Shown in pieces: positions 8,869 to 22,165 of a stretch of 64,000 nt of DNA. The stretch is from NCBI RefSeq assembly GCF_041296385.1, contig NW_027184062.1, positions 1,431,501 to 1,495,500 on the forward strand, in the 5' to 3' direction. The position numbers and the translations under genes are program-made. Origin of the DNA: Aphelocoma coerulescens (taxonomy: Eukaryota; Chordata; Aves; Passeriformes; Corvidae). Each line of letters starts with the position of its first letter. Positions within the stretch are counted from its first letter, which is position 1. The notes below the pieces were generated by a model. The model saw only the letters and a program-made list of their open reading frames with translations. It was not told the origin of the DNA and searched no databases.

Positions 8869-11084
8869 GCCCATGTGGCTGGAGAAGAAAGAGCTCTGCA
8901 ACTTCTCTCAAGAATCGCTCCCTGTTTCTTTGCACGGGCCTCGCTGTCTATGGATGTTTCAGGAGACCCCACCGAAACACAGAAGGACTCTCAAATTATC
9001 CCAGCTTTCTCTGCACAGCGAGAGGTTTTAATATTTAGCATTGTTATCCTTTTCCTGTGTGTTTGTTAAAAAAGTAGTTTTTATCTCTTTCACTTTCTTC
9101 CCAGGAAAATTCTTTTTTCCCGAAGCTGGTGGGGGAGGGCTGGGTGTAACCTGCCTTCTATCAGAGGATATTTTCCTCCACATTTGTCCAAACCGGCACA
9201 GCCTGTCCTTTCCTGGGTCTCTGTTGCAGATGGAAGCTGCTGGTGCCATTGTCAGCTTGAAGCCCTCTTTTGATGCAAGCAGATGTTGCCAGGTGTGTTC
9301 AGCAGCTGTTGCTCAATGCTTATGCCAAGCTATTGTGTTCCTCATGGAAGCAAGGAGCCATTGTGACACTGCAGGGGCTGATGGCATCAAGGAGGCAATT
9401 GTGACAGTACAGAACCTCCTAGAAACAAGGCTCCATTGTGACACCGTGGGGAATCATGGAATCAAGGAGCCCATTGTGACACGGCTGCATGGAACCAATG
9501 GTCCATGGTTACACGGCGGATTCAAGAAGAGCACGGTGACACCACGCAACATCATGGAACCGTACGTCCATTGTGACACAGCAAGGCCGCATGGAAACAA
9601 GGGGACCATTGTGGCAAAGCAGGGCCTAATGGAAGCCTGGAGAGCATTGTGACATTGTGGGGAATCATGGAAACATGGAGAGCATTGTGACACTAAGGAA
9701 ACTCCTGGAACCAAGATGACCACTGGCACATAATGGAACCTCATGGAAGCAAGCATCCATGATGACTTTGGAGGGCCTCAGGGACCACAGGACCCATTGT
9801 GACACAGCAGGACCTGGTGGAACCAAGGAGCCTTTGTGATACTCCAGATCCACATGGAAGCCAGGGTGCACTGAGACACAGTGGGGCCTTGTTGGAACCA
9901 AAGACACCTCTGCAAAAAGCAGGCTAGCTCATAGAAGCAAGGAGTCCTTTGTTACAACATCAAACCTATGGAAGCAAGGGACCATTGTGACACTGCGGGG
10001 CCTCATGGAACCAATTGTCCATGATGACAGTGCGGATCAAAAGAGACCATGGTGACACTGCGGAAGCTGATGGAACCAAGGAGCCATTGTGACACAGTGG
10101 GGCCTCATGGAATCAAGGAGACCATTGTGACCCAGGTGTTGCATGTGAAGGCAAGGAGCCATTGTGACACTTTGGGCTTCTTCCCTTGAGCTCTGCAGCT
10201 GGCTGTCCCAGCCCAGCGCACCATGTGCCACCTGCTCTCCTCAGGGCTCTGCCTGCACACAGCCCCAGGAGAAGTTTTCCTGTTTGCAAGGAAAGAATGG
10301 AAAAGCCGGAGAAGGTTTCCTAAACAACAAACCCCACTCAGGAGCCACATGCTCAGTACAGGCTGCCGGGAACGATGTCCCCTTTCTACAAGGGTCAGTG
10401 TGAGCAGGAATGAATGATCTCTGGGAGCAGAATTCTCGGAGTCTTTCCACTGAATTCTCTGTCCCTGTGTCTTGTGGTGACTTTATCATGTGTATCCCCC
10501 TATTGCTGCTCTATGCCCAGAAGTGAACTTTGTGCATTTCTGTGCCTTTCAACTGAGCCTGAGAGGGGGGAGAGGAAAAAAAAGCCAGACAAACTTCTCA
10601 GAGCGTTTGTTCAAGGACACACATACACACTCCTCTGCATCCTGCTTGCAGCAAGAGCAGAGGAAGCAACTTTGTTTCTTTTTAGCCAGTTTTCAGCTCC
10701 TTTTCTCTGGAGGGAGATGGAGAGTTGAACTTTGTTTTCCTGGGACTTCGGGGTTTTTTTTTCCCTTCTTCTCTTCTTGACTCTTTCAACATCAGAGCAC
10801 ATTGGGAGAATTTTCTCCCGAGGTGGGGGCCCTGAATGTGGGCCCATGAGCCAGCTGCAAGGAGGAGGAGAGAGACTACACCTACGGAAGTGTTGGGGTT
10901 CCTCCCCCCTGCCATGAGGTCATGGGAGAGGGGACCCTGGGGTAGAGGCATGGCCTGGGCACGGGGTCTCCCTGCTCCCTGCTCACATGTGCCCTAACCC
11001 TGTTCAGCACTGCTTATTTTGTGTTGCCCTGTGCCAGGAGGGCCCTGGTTGTGCCGTGATTGCTCAGTTCTTTGGCAGTGCCCC
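8869..11084 (+). repeat. Unit 5 (2216 bp), repeat of unit 3
   Basis: Matches unit 3 at AACACAG, ATGGAAGC, CGGAAGCTG and CTTGTGGTG. It differs in the homopolymer block (TTCGGGG plus T9), which makes it 1 bp shorter. Confidence 0.95.
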
Positions 11085-13300
11085 GCCCATGTGGCTGGAG
11101 AAGAAAGAGCTCTGCAACTTCTCTCAAGAATCGCTCCCTGTTTCTTTGCACGGGCCTCGCTGTCTATGGATGTTTCAGGAGACCCCACCGAAACACGGAA
11201 GGACTCTCAAATTATCCCAGCTTTCTCTGCACAGCGAGAGGTTTTAATATTTAGCATTGTTATCCTTTTCCTGTGTGTTTGTTAAAAAAGTAGTTTTTAT
11301 CTCTTTCACTTTCTTCCCAGGAAAATTCTTTTTGCCCGAAGCTGGTGGGGGAGGGCTGGGTGTAACCTGCCTTCTATCAGAGGATATTTTCCTCCACATT
11401 TGTCCAAACCGGCACAGCCTGTCCTTTCCTGGGTCTCTGTTGCAGATGGAAGCTGCTGGTGCCATTGTCAGCTTGAAGCCCTCTTTTGATGCAAGCAGAT
11501 GTTGCCAGGTGTGTTCAGCAGCTGTTGCTCAATGCTTATGCCAAGCTATTGTGTTCCTCATGGAACCAAGGAGCCATTGTGACACTGCAGGGGCTGATGG
11601 CATCAAGGAGGCAATTGTGACAGTACAGAACCTCCTAGAAACAAGGCTCCATTGTGACACCGTGGGGAATCATGGAATCAAGGAGCCCATTGTGACACGG
11701 CTGCATGGAACCAATGGTCCATGGTTACACGGCGGATTCAAGAAGAGCACGGTGACACCACGCAACATCATGGAACCGTACGTCCATTGTGACACAGCAA
11801 GGCCGCATGGAAACAAGGGGACCATTGTGGCAAAGCAGGGCCTAATGGAAGCCTGGAGAGCATTGTGACATTGTGGGGAATCATGGAAACATGGAGAGCA
11901 TTGTGACACTAAGGAAACTCCTGGAACCAAGATGACCACTGGCACATAATGGAACCTCATGGAAGCAAGCATCCATGATGACTTTGGAGGGCCTCAGGGA
12001 CCACAGGACCCATTGTGACACAGCAGGACCTGGTGGAACCAAGGAGCCTTTGTGATACTCCAGATCCACATGGAAGCCAGGGTGCACTGAGACACAGTGG
12101 GGCCTTGTTGGAACCAAAGACACCTCTGCAAAAAGCAGGCTAGCTCATAGAAGCAAGGAGTCCTTTGTTACAACATCAAACCTATGGAAGCAAGGGACCA
12201 TTGTGACACTGCGGGGCCTCATGGAACCAATTGTCCATGATGACAGTGCGGATCAAAAGAGACCATGGTGACACTGCGGAACCTGATGGAACCAAGGAGC
12301 CATTGTGACACAGTGGGGCCTCATGGAATCAAGGAGACCATTGTGACCCAGGTGTTGCATGTGAAGGCAAGGAGCCATTGTGACACTTTGGGCTTCTTCC
12401 CTTGAGCTCTGCAGCTGGCTGTCCCAGCCCAGCGCACCATGTGCCACCTGCTCTCCTCAGGGCTCTGCCTGCACACAGCCCCAGGAGAAGTTTTCCTGTT
12501 TGCAAGGAAAGAATGGAAAAGCCGGAGAAGGTTTCCTAAACAACAAACCCCACTCAGGAGCCACATGCTCAGTACAGGCTGCCGGGAACGATGTCCCCTT
12601 TCTACAAGGGTCAGTGTGAGCAGGAATGAATGATCTCTGGGAGCAGAATTCTCGGAGTCTTTCCACTGAATTCTCTGTCCCTGTGTCTTGTGGTGACTTT
12701 ATCATGTGTATCCCCCTATTGCTGCTCTATGCCCAGAAGTGAACTTTGTGCATTTCTGTGCCTTTCAACTGAGCCTGAGAGGGGGGAGAGGAAAAAAAAG
12801 CCAGACAAACTTCTCAGAGCGTTTGTTCAAGGACACACATACACACTCCTCTGCATCCTGCTTGCAGCAAGAGCAGAGGAAGCAACTTTGTTTCTTTTTA
12901 GCCAGTTTTCAGCTCCTTTTCTCTGGAGGGAGATGGAGAGTTGAACTTTGTTTTCCTGGGACTTCGGGGTTTTTTTTTCCCTTCTTCTCTTCTTGACTCT
13001 TTCAACATCAGAGCACATTGGGAGAATTTTCTCCCGAGGTGGGGGCCCTGAATGTGGGCCCATGAGCCAGCTGCAAGGAGGAGGAGAGAGACTACACCTA
13101 CGGAAGTGTTGGGGTTCCTCCCCCCTGCCATGAGGTCATGGGAGAGGGGACCCTGGGGTAGAGGCATGGCCTGGGCACGGGGTCTCCCTGCTCCCTGCTC
13201 ACATGTGCCCTAACCCTGTTCAGCACTGCTTATTTTGTGTTGCCCTGTGCCAGGAGGGCCCTGGTTGTGCCGTGATTGCTCAGTTCTTTGGCAGTGCCCC
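11085..13300 (+). repeat. Unit 6 (2216 bp), left family
   Basis: Front like unit 1 (GCCCGAAG, ATGGAACC, AACACGG); rear like unit 5 (CTTGTGGTG, TTCGGGG). This mixture suggests an exchange between those two types. Confidence 0.95.
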
Positions 13301-15516
13301 GCCCATGTGGCTGGAGAAGAAAGAGCTCTGCAACTTCTCTCAAGAATCGCTCCCTGTTTCTTTGCACGGGCCTCGCTGTCTATGGATGTTTCAGGAGACC
13401 CCACCGAAACACGGAAGGACTCTCAAATTATCCCAGCTTTCTCTGCACAGCGAGAGGTTTTAATATTTAGCATTGTTATCCTTTTCCTGTGTGTTTGTTA
13501 AAAAAGTAGTTTTTATCTCTTTCACTTTCTTCCCAGGAAAATTCTTTTTGCCCGAAGCTGGTGGGGGAGGGCTGGGTGTAACCTGCCTTCTATCAGAGGA
13601 TATTTTCCTCCACATTTGTCCAAACCGGCACAGCCTGTCCTTTCCTGGGTCTCTGTTGCAGATGGAAGCTGCTGGTGCCATTGTCAGCTTGAAGCACTCT
13701 TTTGATGCAAGCAGATGTTGCCAGGTGTGTTCAGCAGCTGTTGCTCAATGCTTATGCCAAGCTATTGTGTTCCTCATGGAACCAAGGAGCCATTGTGACA
13801 CTGCAGGGGCTGATGGCATCAAGGAGGCAATTGTGACAGTACAGAACCTCCTAGAAACAAGGCTCCATTGTGACACCGTGGGGAATCATGGAATCAAGGA
13901 GCCCATTGTGACACGGCTGCATGGAACCAATGGTCCATGGTTACACGGCGGATTCAAGAAGAGCACGGTGACACCACGCAACATCATGGAACCGTACGTC
14001 CATTGTGACACAGCAAGGCCGCATGGAAACAAGGGGACCATTGTGGCAAAGCAGGGCCTAATGGAAGCCTGGAGAGCATTGTGACATTGTGGGGAATCAT
14101 GGAAACATGGAGAGCATTGTGACACTAAGGAAACTCCTGGAACCAAGATGACCACTGGCACATAATGGAACCTCATGGAAGCAAGCATCCATGATGACTT
14201 TGGAGGGCCTCAGGGACCACAGGACCCATTGTGACACAGCAGGACCTGGTGGAACCAAGGAGCCTTTGTGATACTCCAGATCCACATGGAAGCCAGGGTG
14301 CACTGAGACACAGTGGGGCCTTGTTGGAACCAAAGACACCTCTGCAAAAAGCAGGCTAGCTCATAGAAGCAAGGAGTCCTTTGTTACAACATCAAACCTA
14401 TGGAAGCAAGGGACCATTGTGACACTGCGGGGCCTCATGGAACCAATTGTCCATGATGACAGTGCGGATCAAAAGAGACCATGGTGACACTGCGGAACCT
14501 GATGGAACCAAGGAGCCATTGTGACACAGTGGGGCCTCATGGAATCAAGGAGACCATTGTGACCCAGGTGTTGCATGTGAAGGCAAGGAGCCATTGTGAC
14601 ACTTTGGGCTTCTTCCCTTGAGCTCTGCAGCTGGCTGTCCCAGCCCAGCGCACCATGTGCCACCTGCTCTCCTCAGGGCTCTGCCTGCACACAGCCCCAG
14701 GAGAAGTTTTCCTGTTTGCAAGGAAAGAATGGAAAAGCCGGAGAAGGTTTCCTAAACAACAAACCCCACTCAGGAGCCACATGCTCAGTACAGGCTGCCG
14801 GGAACGATGTCCCCTTTCTACAAGGGTCAGTGTGAGCAGGAATGAATGATCTCTGGGAGCAGAATTCTCGGAGTCTTTCCACTGAATTCTCTGTCCCTGT
14901 GTCTTGTGGTGACTTTATCATGTGTATCCCCCTATTGCTGCTCTATGCCCAGAAGTGAACTTTGTGCATTTCTGTGCCTTTCAACTGAGCCTGAGAGGGG
15001 GGAGAGGAAAAAAAAGCCAGACAAACTTCTCAGAGCATTTGTTCAAGGACACACATACACACTCCTCTGCATCCTGCTTGCAGCAAGAGCAGAGGAAGCA
15101 ACTTTGTTTCTTTTTAGCCAGTTTTCAGCTCCTTTTCTCTGGAGGGAGATGGAGAGTTGAACTTTGTTTTCCTGGGACTTTGGGGGTTTTTTTTCCCTTC
15201 TTCTCTTCTTGACTCTTTCAACATCAGAGCACATTGGGAGAATTTTCTCCCGAGGTGGGGGCCCTGAATGTGGGCCCATGAGCCAGCTGCAAGGAGGAGG
15301 AGAGAGACTACACCTACGGAAGTGTTGGGGTTCCTCCCCCCTGCCATGAGGTCATGGGAGAGGGGACCCTGGGGTAGAGGCATGGCCTGGGCACGGGGTC
15401 TCCCTGCTCCCTGCTCACATGTGCCCTAACCCTGTTCAGCACTGCTTATTTTGTGTTGCCCTGTGCCAGGAGGGCCCTGGTTGTGCCGTGATTGCTCAGT
15501 TCTTTGGCAGTGCCCC
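13301..15516 (+). repeat. Unit 7 (2216 bp), left family
   Basis: GCCCGAAG front. A private C-to-A change sits at about 13696 (GAAGCACTC). It shares GAGCATTTG with unit 1 and CTTGTGGTG with units 3, 5, 6 and 11. The homopolymer is G5T8. Confidence 0.95.
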
Positions 15517-17733
15517 GCCCATGTGGCTGGAGAAGAAAGAGCTCTGCAACTTCTCTCAAGAATCGCTCCCTGTTTCTTTGCACGGGCCTCGCTGTCTATG
15601 GATGTTTCAGGAGACCCCACCGAAACACGGAAGGACTCTCAAATTATCCCAGCTTTCTCTGCACAGCGAGAGCTTTTAATATTTAGCATTGTTATCCTTT
15701 TCCTGTGTGTTTGTTAAAAAAGTAGTTTTTATCTCTTTCACTTTCTTCCCAGGAAAATTCTTTTTGCCCGAAGCTGGTGGGGGAGGGCTGGGTGTAACCT
15801 GCCTTCTATCAGAGGATATTTTCCTCCACATTTGTCCAAACCGGCACAGCCTGTCCTTTCCTGGGTCTCTGTTGCAGATGGAAGCTGCTGGTGCCATTGT
15901 CAGCTTGAAGCCCTCTTTTGATGCAAGCAGATGTTGCCAGGTGTGTTCAGCAGCTGTTGCTCAATGCTTATGCCAAGCTATTGTGTTCCTCATGGAACCA
16001 AGGAGCCATTGTGACACTGCAGGGGCTGATGGCATCAAGGAGGCAATTGTGACAGTACAGAACCTCCTAGAAACAAGGCTCCATTGTGACACCGTGGGGA
16101 ATCATGGAATCAAGGAGCCCATTGTGACACGGCTGCATGGAACCAATGGTCCATGGTTACACGGCGGATTCAAGAAGAGCACGGTGACACCACGCAACAT
16201 CATGGAACCGTACGTCCATTGTGACACAGCAAGGCCGCATGGAAACAAGGGGACCATTGTGGCAAAGCAGGGCCTAATGGAAGCCTGGAGAGCATTGTGA
16301 CATTGTGGGGAATCATGGAAACATGGAGAGCATTGTGACACTAAGGAAACTCCTGGAACCAAGATGACCACTGGCACATAATGGAACCTCATGGAAGCAA
16401 GCATCCATGATGACTTTGGAGGGCCTCAGGGACCACAGGACCCATTGTGACACAGCAGGACCTGGTGGAACCAAGGAGCCTTTGTGATACTCCAGATCCA
16501 CATGGAAGCCAGGGTGCACTGAGACACAGTGGGGCCTTGTTGGAACCAAAGACACCTCTGCAAAAAGCAGGCTAGCTCATAGAAGCAAGGAGTCCTTTGT
16601 TACAACATCAAACCTATGGAAGCAAGGGACCATTGTGACACTGCGGGGCCTCATGGAACCAATTGTCCATGATGACAGTGCGGATCAAAAGAGACCATGG
16701 TGACACTGCGGAACCTGATGGAACCAAGGAGCCATTGTGACACAGTGGGGCCTCATGGAATCAAGGAGACCATTGTGACCCAGGTGTTGCATGTGAAGGC
16801 AAGGAGCCATTGTGACACTTTGGGCTTCTTCCCTTGAGCTCTGCAGCTGGCTGTCCCAGCCCAGCGCACCATGTGCCACCTGCTCTCCTCAGGGCTCTGC
16901 CTGCACACAGCCCCAGGAGAAGTTTTCCTGTTTGCAAGGAAAGAATGGAAAAGCCGGAGAAGGTTTCCTAAACAACAAACCCCACTCAGGAGCCACATGC
17001 TCAGTACAGGCTGCCGGGAACGATGTCCCCTTTCTACAAGGGTCAGTGTGAGCAGGAATGAATGATCTCTGGGAGCAGAATTCTCGGAGTCTTTCCACTG
17101 AATTCTCTGTCCCTGTGTCTTGGGGTGACTTTATCATGTGTATCCCCCTATTGCTGCTCTATGCCCAGAAGTGAACTTTGTGCATTTCTGTGCCTTTCAA
17201 CTGAGCCTGAGAGGGGGGAGAGGAAAAAAAAGCCAGACAAACTTCTCAGAGCGTTTGTTCAAGGACACACATACACACTCCTCTGCATCCTGCTTGCAGC
17301 AAGAGCAGAGGAAGCAACTTTGTTTCTTTTTAGCCAGTTTTCAGCTCCTTTTCTCTGGAGGGAGATGGAGAGTTGAACTTTGTTTTCCTGGGACTTTGGG
17401 GGTTTTTTTTTCCCTTCTTCTCTTCTTGACTCTTTCAACATCAGAGCACATTGGGAGAATTTTCTCCCGAGGTGGGGGCCCTGAATGTGGGCCCATGAGC
17501 CAGCTGCAAGGAGGAGGAGAGAGACTACACCTACGGAAGTGTTGGGGTTCCTCCCCCCTGCCATGAGGTCATGGGAGAGGGGACCCTGGGGTAGAGGCAT
17601 GGCCTGGGCACGGGGTCTCCCTGCTCCCTGCTCACATGTGCCCTAACCCTGTTCAGCACTGCTTATTTTGTGTTGCCCTGTGCCAGGAGGGCCCTGGTTG
17701 TGCCGTGATTGCTCAGTTCTTTGGCAGTGCCCC
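15517..17733 (+). repeat. Unit 8 (2217 bp), left family
   Basis: GCCCGAAG front with GAGAGCTTTT, and CTTGGGGTGAC rear. It looks like a hybrid of a unit 2-type 5' marker and a unit 1-type segment A. Confidence 0.95.
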
Positions 17734-19948
17734 GCCCATGTGGCTGGAGAAGAAAGAGCTCTGCAACTTCTCTCAAGAATCGCTCCCTGTTTCTTTGCAC
17801 GGGCCTCGCTGTCTATGGATGTTTCAGGAGACCCCACCGAAACACGGAAGGACTCTCAAATTATCCCAGCTTTCTCTGCACAGCGAGAGGTTTTAATATT
17901 TAGCATTGTTATCCTTTTCCTGTGTGTTTGTTAAAAAAGTAGTTTTTATCTCTTTCACTTTCTTCCCAGGAAAATTCTTTTTTCCCGAAGCTGGTGGGGG
18001 AGGGCTGGGTGTAACCTGCCTTCTATCAGAGGATATTTTCCTCCACATTTGTCCAAACCGGCACAGCCTGTCCTTTCCTGGGTCTCTGTTGCAGATGGAA
18101 GCTGCTGGTGCCATTGTCAGCTTGAAGCCCTCTTTTGATGCAAGCAGATGTTGCCAGGTGTGTTCAGCAGCTGTTGCTCAATGCTTATGCCAAGCTATTG
18201 TGTTCCTCATGGAAGCAAGGAGCCATTGTGACACTGCAGGGGCTGATGGCATCAAGGAGGCAATTGTGACAGTACAGAACCTCCTAGAAACAAGGCTCCA
18301 TTGTGACACCGTGGGGAATCATGGAATCAAGGAGCCCATTGTGACACGGCTGCATGGAACCAATGGTCCATGGTTACACGGCGGATTCAAGAAGAGCACG
18401 GTGACACCACGCAACATCATGGAACCGTACGTCCATTGTGACACAGCAAGGCCGCATGGAAACAAGGGGACCATTGTGGCAAAGCAGGGCCTAATGGAAG
18501 CCTGGAGAGCATTGTGACATTGTGGGGAATCATGGAAACATGGAGAGCATTGTGACACTAAGGAAACTCCTGGAACCAAGATGACCACTGGCACATAATG
18601 GAACCTCATGGAAGCAAGCATCCATGATGACTTTGGAGGGCCTCAGGGACCACAGGACCCATTGTGACACAGCAGGACCTGGTGGAACCAAGGAGCCTTT
18701 GTGATACTCCAGATCCACATGGAAGCCAGGGTGCACTGAGACACAGTGGGGCCTTGTTGGAACCAAAGACACCTCTGCAAAAAGCAGGCTAGCTCATAGA
18801 AGCAAGGAGTCCTTTGTTACAACATCAAACCTATGGAAGCAAGGGACCATTGTGACACTGCGGGGCCTCATGGAACCAATTGTCCATGATGACAGTGCGG
18901 ATCAAAAGAGACCATGGTGACACTGCGGAACCTGATGGAACCAAGGAGCCATTGTGACACAGTGGGGCCTCATGGAATCAAGGAGACCATTGTGACCCAG
19001 GTGTTGCATGTGAAGGCAAGGAGCCATTGTGACACTTTGGGCTTCTTCCCTTGAGCTCTGCAGCTGGCTGTCCCAGCCCAGCGCACCATGTGCCACCTGC
19101 TCTCCTCAGGGCTCTGCCTGCACACAGCCCCAGGAGAAGTTTTCCTGTTTGCAAGGAAAGAATGGAAAAGCCGGAGAAGGTTTCCTAAACAACAAACCCC
19201 ACTCAGGAGCCACATGCTCAGTACAGGCTGCCGGGAACGATGTCCCCTTTCTACAAGGGTCAGTGTGAGCAGGAATGAATGATCTCTGGGAGCAGAATTC
19301 TCGGAGTCTTTCCACTGAATTCTCTGTCCCTGTGTCTTGGGGTGACTTTATCATGTGTATCCCCTATTGCTGCTCTATGCCCAGAAGTGAACTTTGTGCA
19401 TTTCTGTGCCTTTCAACTGAGCCTGAGAGGGGGGAGAGGAAAAAAAAGCCAGACAAACTTCTCAGAGCGTTTGTTCAAGGACACACATACACACTCCTCT
19501 GCATCCTGCTTGCAGCAAGAGCAGAGGAAGCAACTTTGTTTCTTTTTAGCCAGTTTTCAGCTCCTTTTCTCTGGAGGGAGATGGAGAGTTGAACTTTGTT
19601 TTCCTGGGACTTCGGGGTTTTTTTTTCCCTTCTTCTCTTCTTGACTCTTTCAACATCAGAGCACATTGGGAGAATTTTCTCCCGAGGTGGGGGCCCTGAA
19701 TGTGGGCCCATGAGCCAGCTGCAAGGAGGAGGAGAGAGACTACACCTACGGAAGTGTTGGGGTTCCTCCCCCCTGCCATGAGGTCATGGGAGAGGGGACC
19801 CTGGGGTAGAGGCATGGCCTGGGCACGGGGTCTCCCTGCTCCCTGCTCACATGTGCCCTAACCCTGTTCAGCACTGCTTATTTTGTGTTGCCCTGTGCGA
19901 GGAGGGCCCTGGTTGTGCCGTGATTGCTCAGTTCTTTGGCAGTGCCCC
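17734..19948 (+). repeat. Unit 9 (2215 bp), first member of dimer II
   Basis: TTCCCGAAG front and ATGGAAGC first copy. The rear has four C's (TATCCCCTATTG), TTCGGGG, and TGTGCGAGG at the end. The rear signature recurs in unit 11. Confidence 0.95.
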
Positions 19949-22165
19949 GCCCATGTGGCTGGAGAAGAAAGAGCTCTGCAACTTCTCTCAAGAATCGCTC
20001 CCTGTTTCTTTGCACGGGCCTCGCTGTCTATGGATGTTTCAGGAGACCCCACCGAAACACGGAAGGACTCTCAAATTATCCCAGCTTTCTCTGCACAGCG
20101 AGAGGTTTTAATATTTAGCATTGTTATCCTTTTCCTGTGTGTTTGTTAAAAAAGTAGTTTTTATCTCTTTCACTTTCTTCCCAGGAAAATTCTTTTTTCC
20201 CGAAGCTGGTGGGGGAGGGCTGGGTGTAACCTGCCTTCTATCAGAGGATATTTTCCTCCACATTTGTCCAAACCGGCACAGCCTGTCCTTTCCTGGGTCT
20301 CTGTTGCAGATGGAAGCTGCTGGTGCCATTGTCAGCTTGAAGCCCTCTTTTGATGCAAGCAGATGTTGCCAGGTGTGTTCAGCAGCTGTTGCTCAATGCT
20401 TATGCCAAGCTATTGTGTTCCTCATGGAACCAAGGAGCCATTGTGACACTGCAGGGGCTGATGGCATCAAGGAGGCAATTGTGACAGTACAGAACCTCCT
20501 AGAAACAAGGCTCCATTGTGACACCGTGGGGAATCATGGAATCAAGGAGCCCATTGTGACACGGCTGCATGGAACCAATGGTCCATTGTTACACGGCGGA
20601 TTCAAGAAGAGCACGGTGACACCACGCAACATCATGGAACCGTACGTCCATTGTGACACAGCGGGGCCGCATGGAAACAAGGGGACCATTGTGGCAAAGC
20701 AGGGCCTAATGGAAGCCTGGAGAGCATTGTGACATTGTGGGGAATCATGGAAACATGGAGAGCATTGTGACACTAAGGAAACTCCTGGAACCAAGATGAC
20801 CACTGGCACATAATGGAACCTCATGGAAGCAAGCATCCATGATGACTTTGGAGGGCCTCAGGGACCACAGGACCCATTGTGACACAGCAGGACCTGGTGG
20901 AACCAAGGAGCCTTTGTGATACTCCAGATCCACATGGAAGCCAGGGTGCACTGAGACACAGTGGGGCCTTGTTGGAACCAAAGACACCTCTGCAAAAAGC
21001 AGGCTAGCTCATAGAAGCAAGGAGTCCTTTGTTACAACATCAAACCTATGGAAGCAAGGGACCATTGTGACACTGCGGGGCCTCATGGAACCAATTGTCC
21101 ATGATGACAGTGCGGATCAAAGGAGACCATGGTGACACTGCGGAACCTGATGGAACCAAGGAGCCATTGTGACACAGTGGGGCCTCATGGAATCAAGGAG
21201 ACCATTGTGACCCAGGTGTTGCATGTGAAGGCAAGGAGCCATTGTGACACTTTGGGCTTCTTCCCTTGAGCTCTGCAGCTGGCTGTCCCAGCCCAGCGCA
21301 CCATGTGCCACCTGCTCTCCTCAGGGCTCTGCCTGCACACAGCCCCAGGAGAAGTTTTCCTGTTTGCAAGGAAAGAATGGAAAAGCCGGAGAAGGTTTCC
21401 TAAACAACAAACCCCACTCAGGAGCCACATGCTCAGTACAGGCTGCCGGGAACGATGTCCCCTTTCTACAAGGGTCAGTGTGAGCAGGAATGAATGATCT
21501 CTGGGAGCAGAATTCTCGGAGTCTTTCCACTGAATTCTCTGTCCCTGTGTCTTGGGGTGACTTTATCATGTGTATCCCCCTATTGCTGCTCTATGCCCAG
21601 AAGTGAACTTTGTGCATTTCTGTGCCTTTCAACTGAGCCTGAGAGGGGGGAGAGGAAAAAAAAGCCAGACAAACTTCTCAGAGCGTTTGTTCAAGGACAC
21701 ACATACACACTCCTCTGCATCCTGCTTGCAGCAAGAGCAGAGGAAGCAACTTTGTTTCTTTTTAGCCAGTTTTCAGCTCCTTTTCTCTGGAGGGAGATGG
21801 AGAGTTGAACTTTGTTTTCCTGGGACTTTGGGGGTTTTTTTTTCCCTTCTTCTCTTCTTGACTCTTTCAACATCAGAGCACATTGGGAGAATTTTCTCCC
21901 GAGGTGGGGGCCCTGAATGTGGGCCCATGAGCCAGCTGCAAGGAGGAGGAGAGAGACTACACCTACGGAAGTGTTGGGGTTCCTCCCCCCTGCCATGAGG
22001 TCATGGGAGAGGGGACCCTGGGGTAGAGGCATGGCCTGGGCACGGGGTCTCCCTGCTCCCTGCTCACATGTGCCCTAACCCTGTTCAGCACTGCTTATTT
22101 TGTGTTGCCCTGTGCCAGGAGGGCCCTGGTTGTGCCGTGATTGCTCAGTTCTTTGGCAGTGCCCC
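19949..22165 (+). repeat. Unit 10 (2217 bp), second member of dimer II
   Basis: Has GGTCCATTGTTAC at about 20580, ACAGCGGGGCCGC at about 20660 and TCAAAGGAGA at about 21117. These are the first appearances of variants that dominate units 12-17, so it resembles a source of the right-hand family's middle section. Confidence 0.95.

Larger units (their letters stand above)
2218..11084 (+). repeat. Higher-order dimer I: units 2-3 repeated as units 4-5
   Basis: Alternating markers (GAGAGC/GAGAGG, AACACGG/AACACAG, CGGAACC/CGGAAGC, CTTGGGG/CTTGTGG, CTAGGGAAG/CTACGGAAG) repeat with a 4434-bp period. Differences between the two copies are few: the first minisatellite copy, CACTGG/CACTGC, and the last homopolymer. 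Confidence 0.85.
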
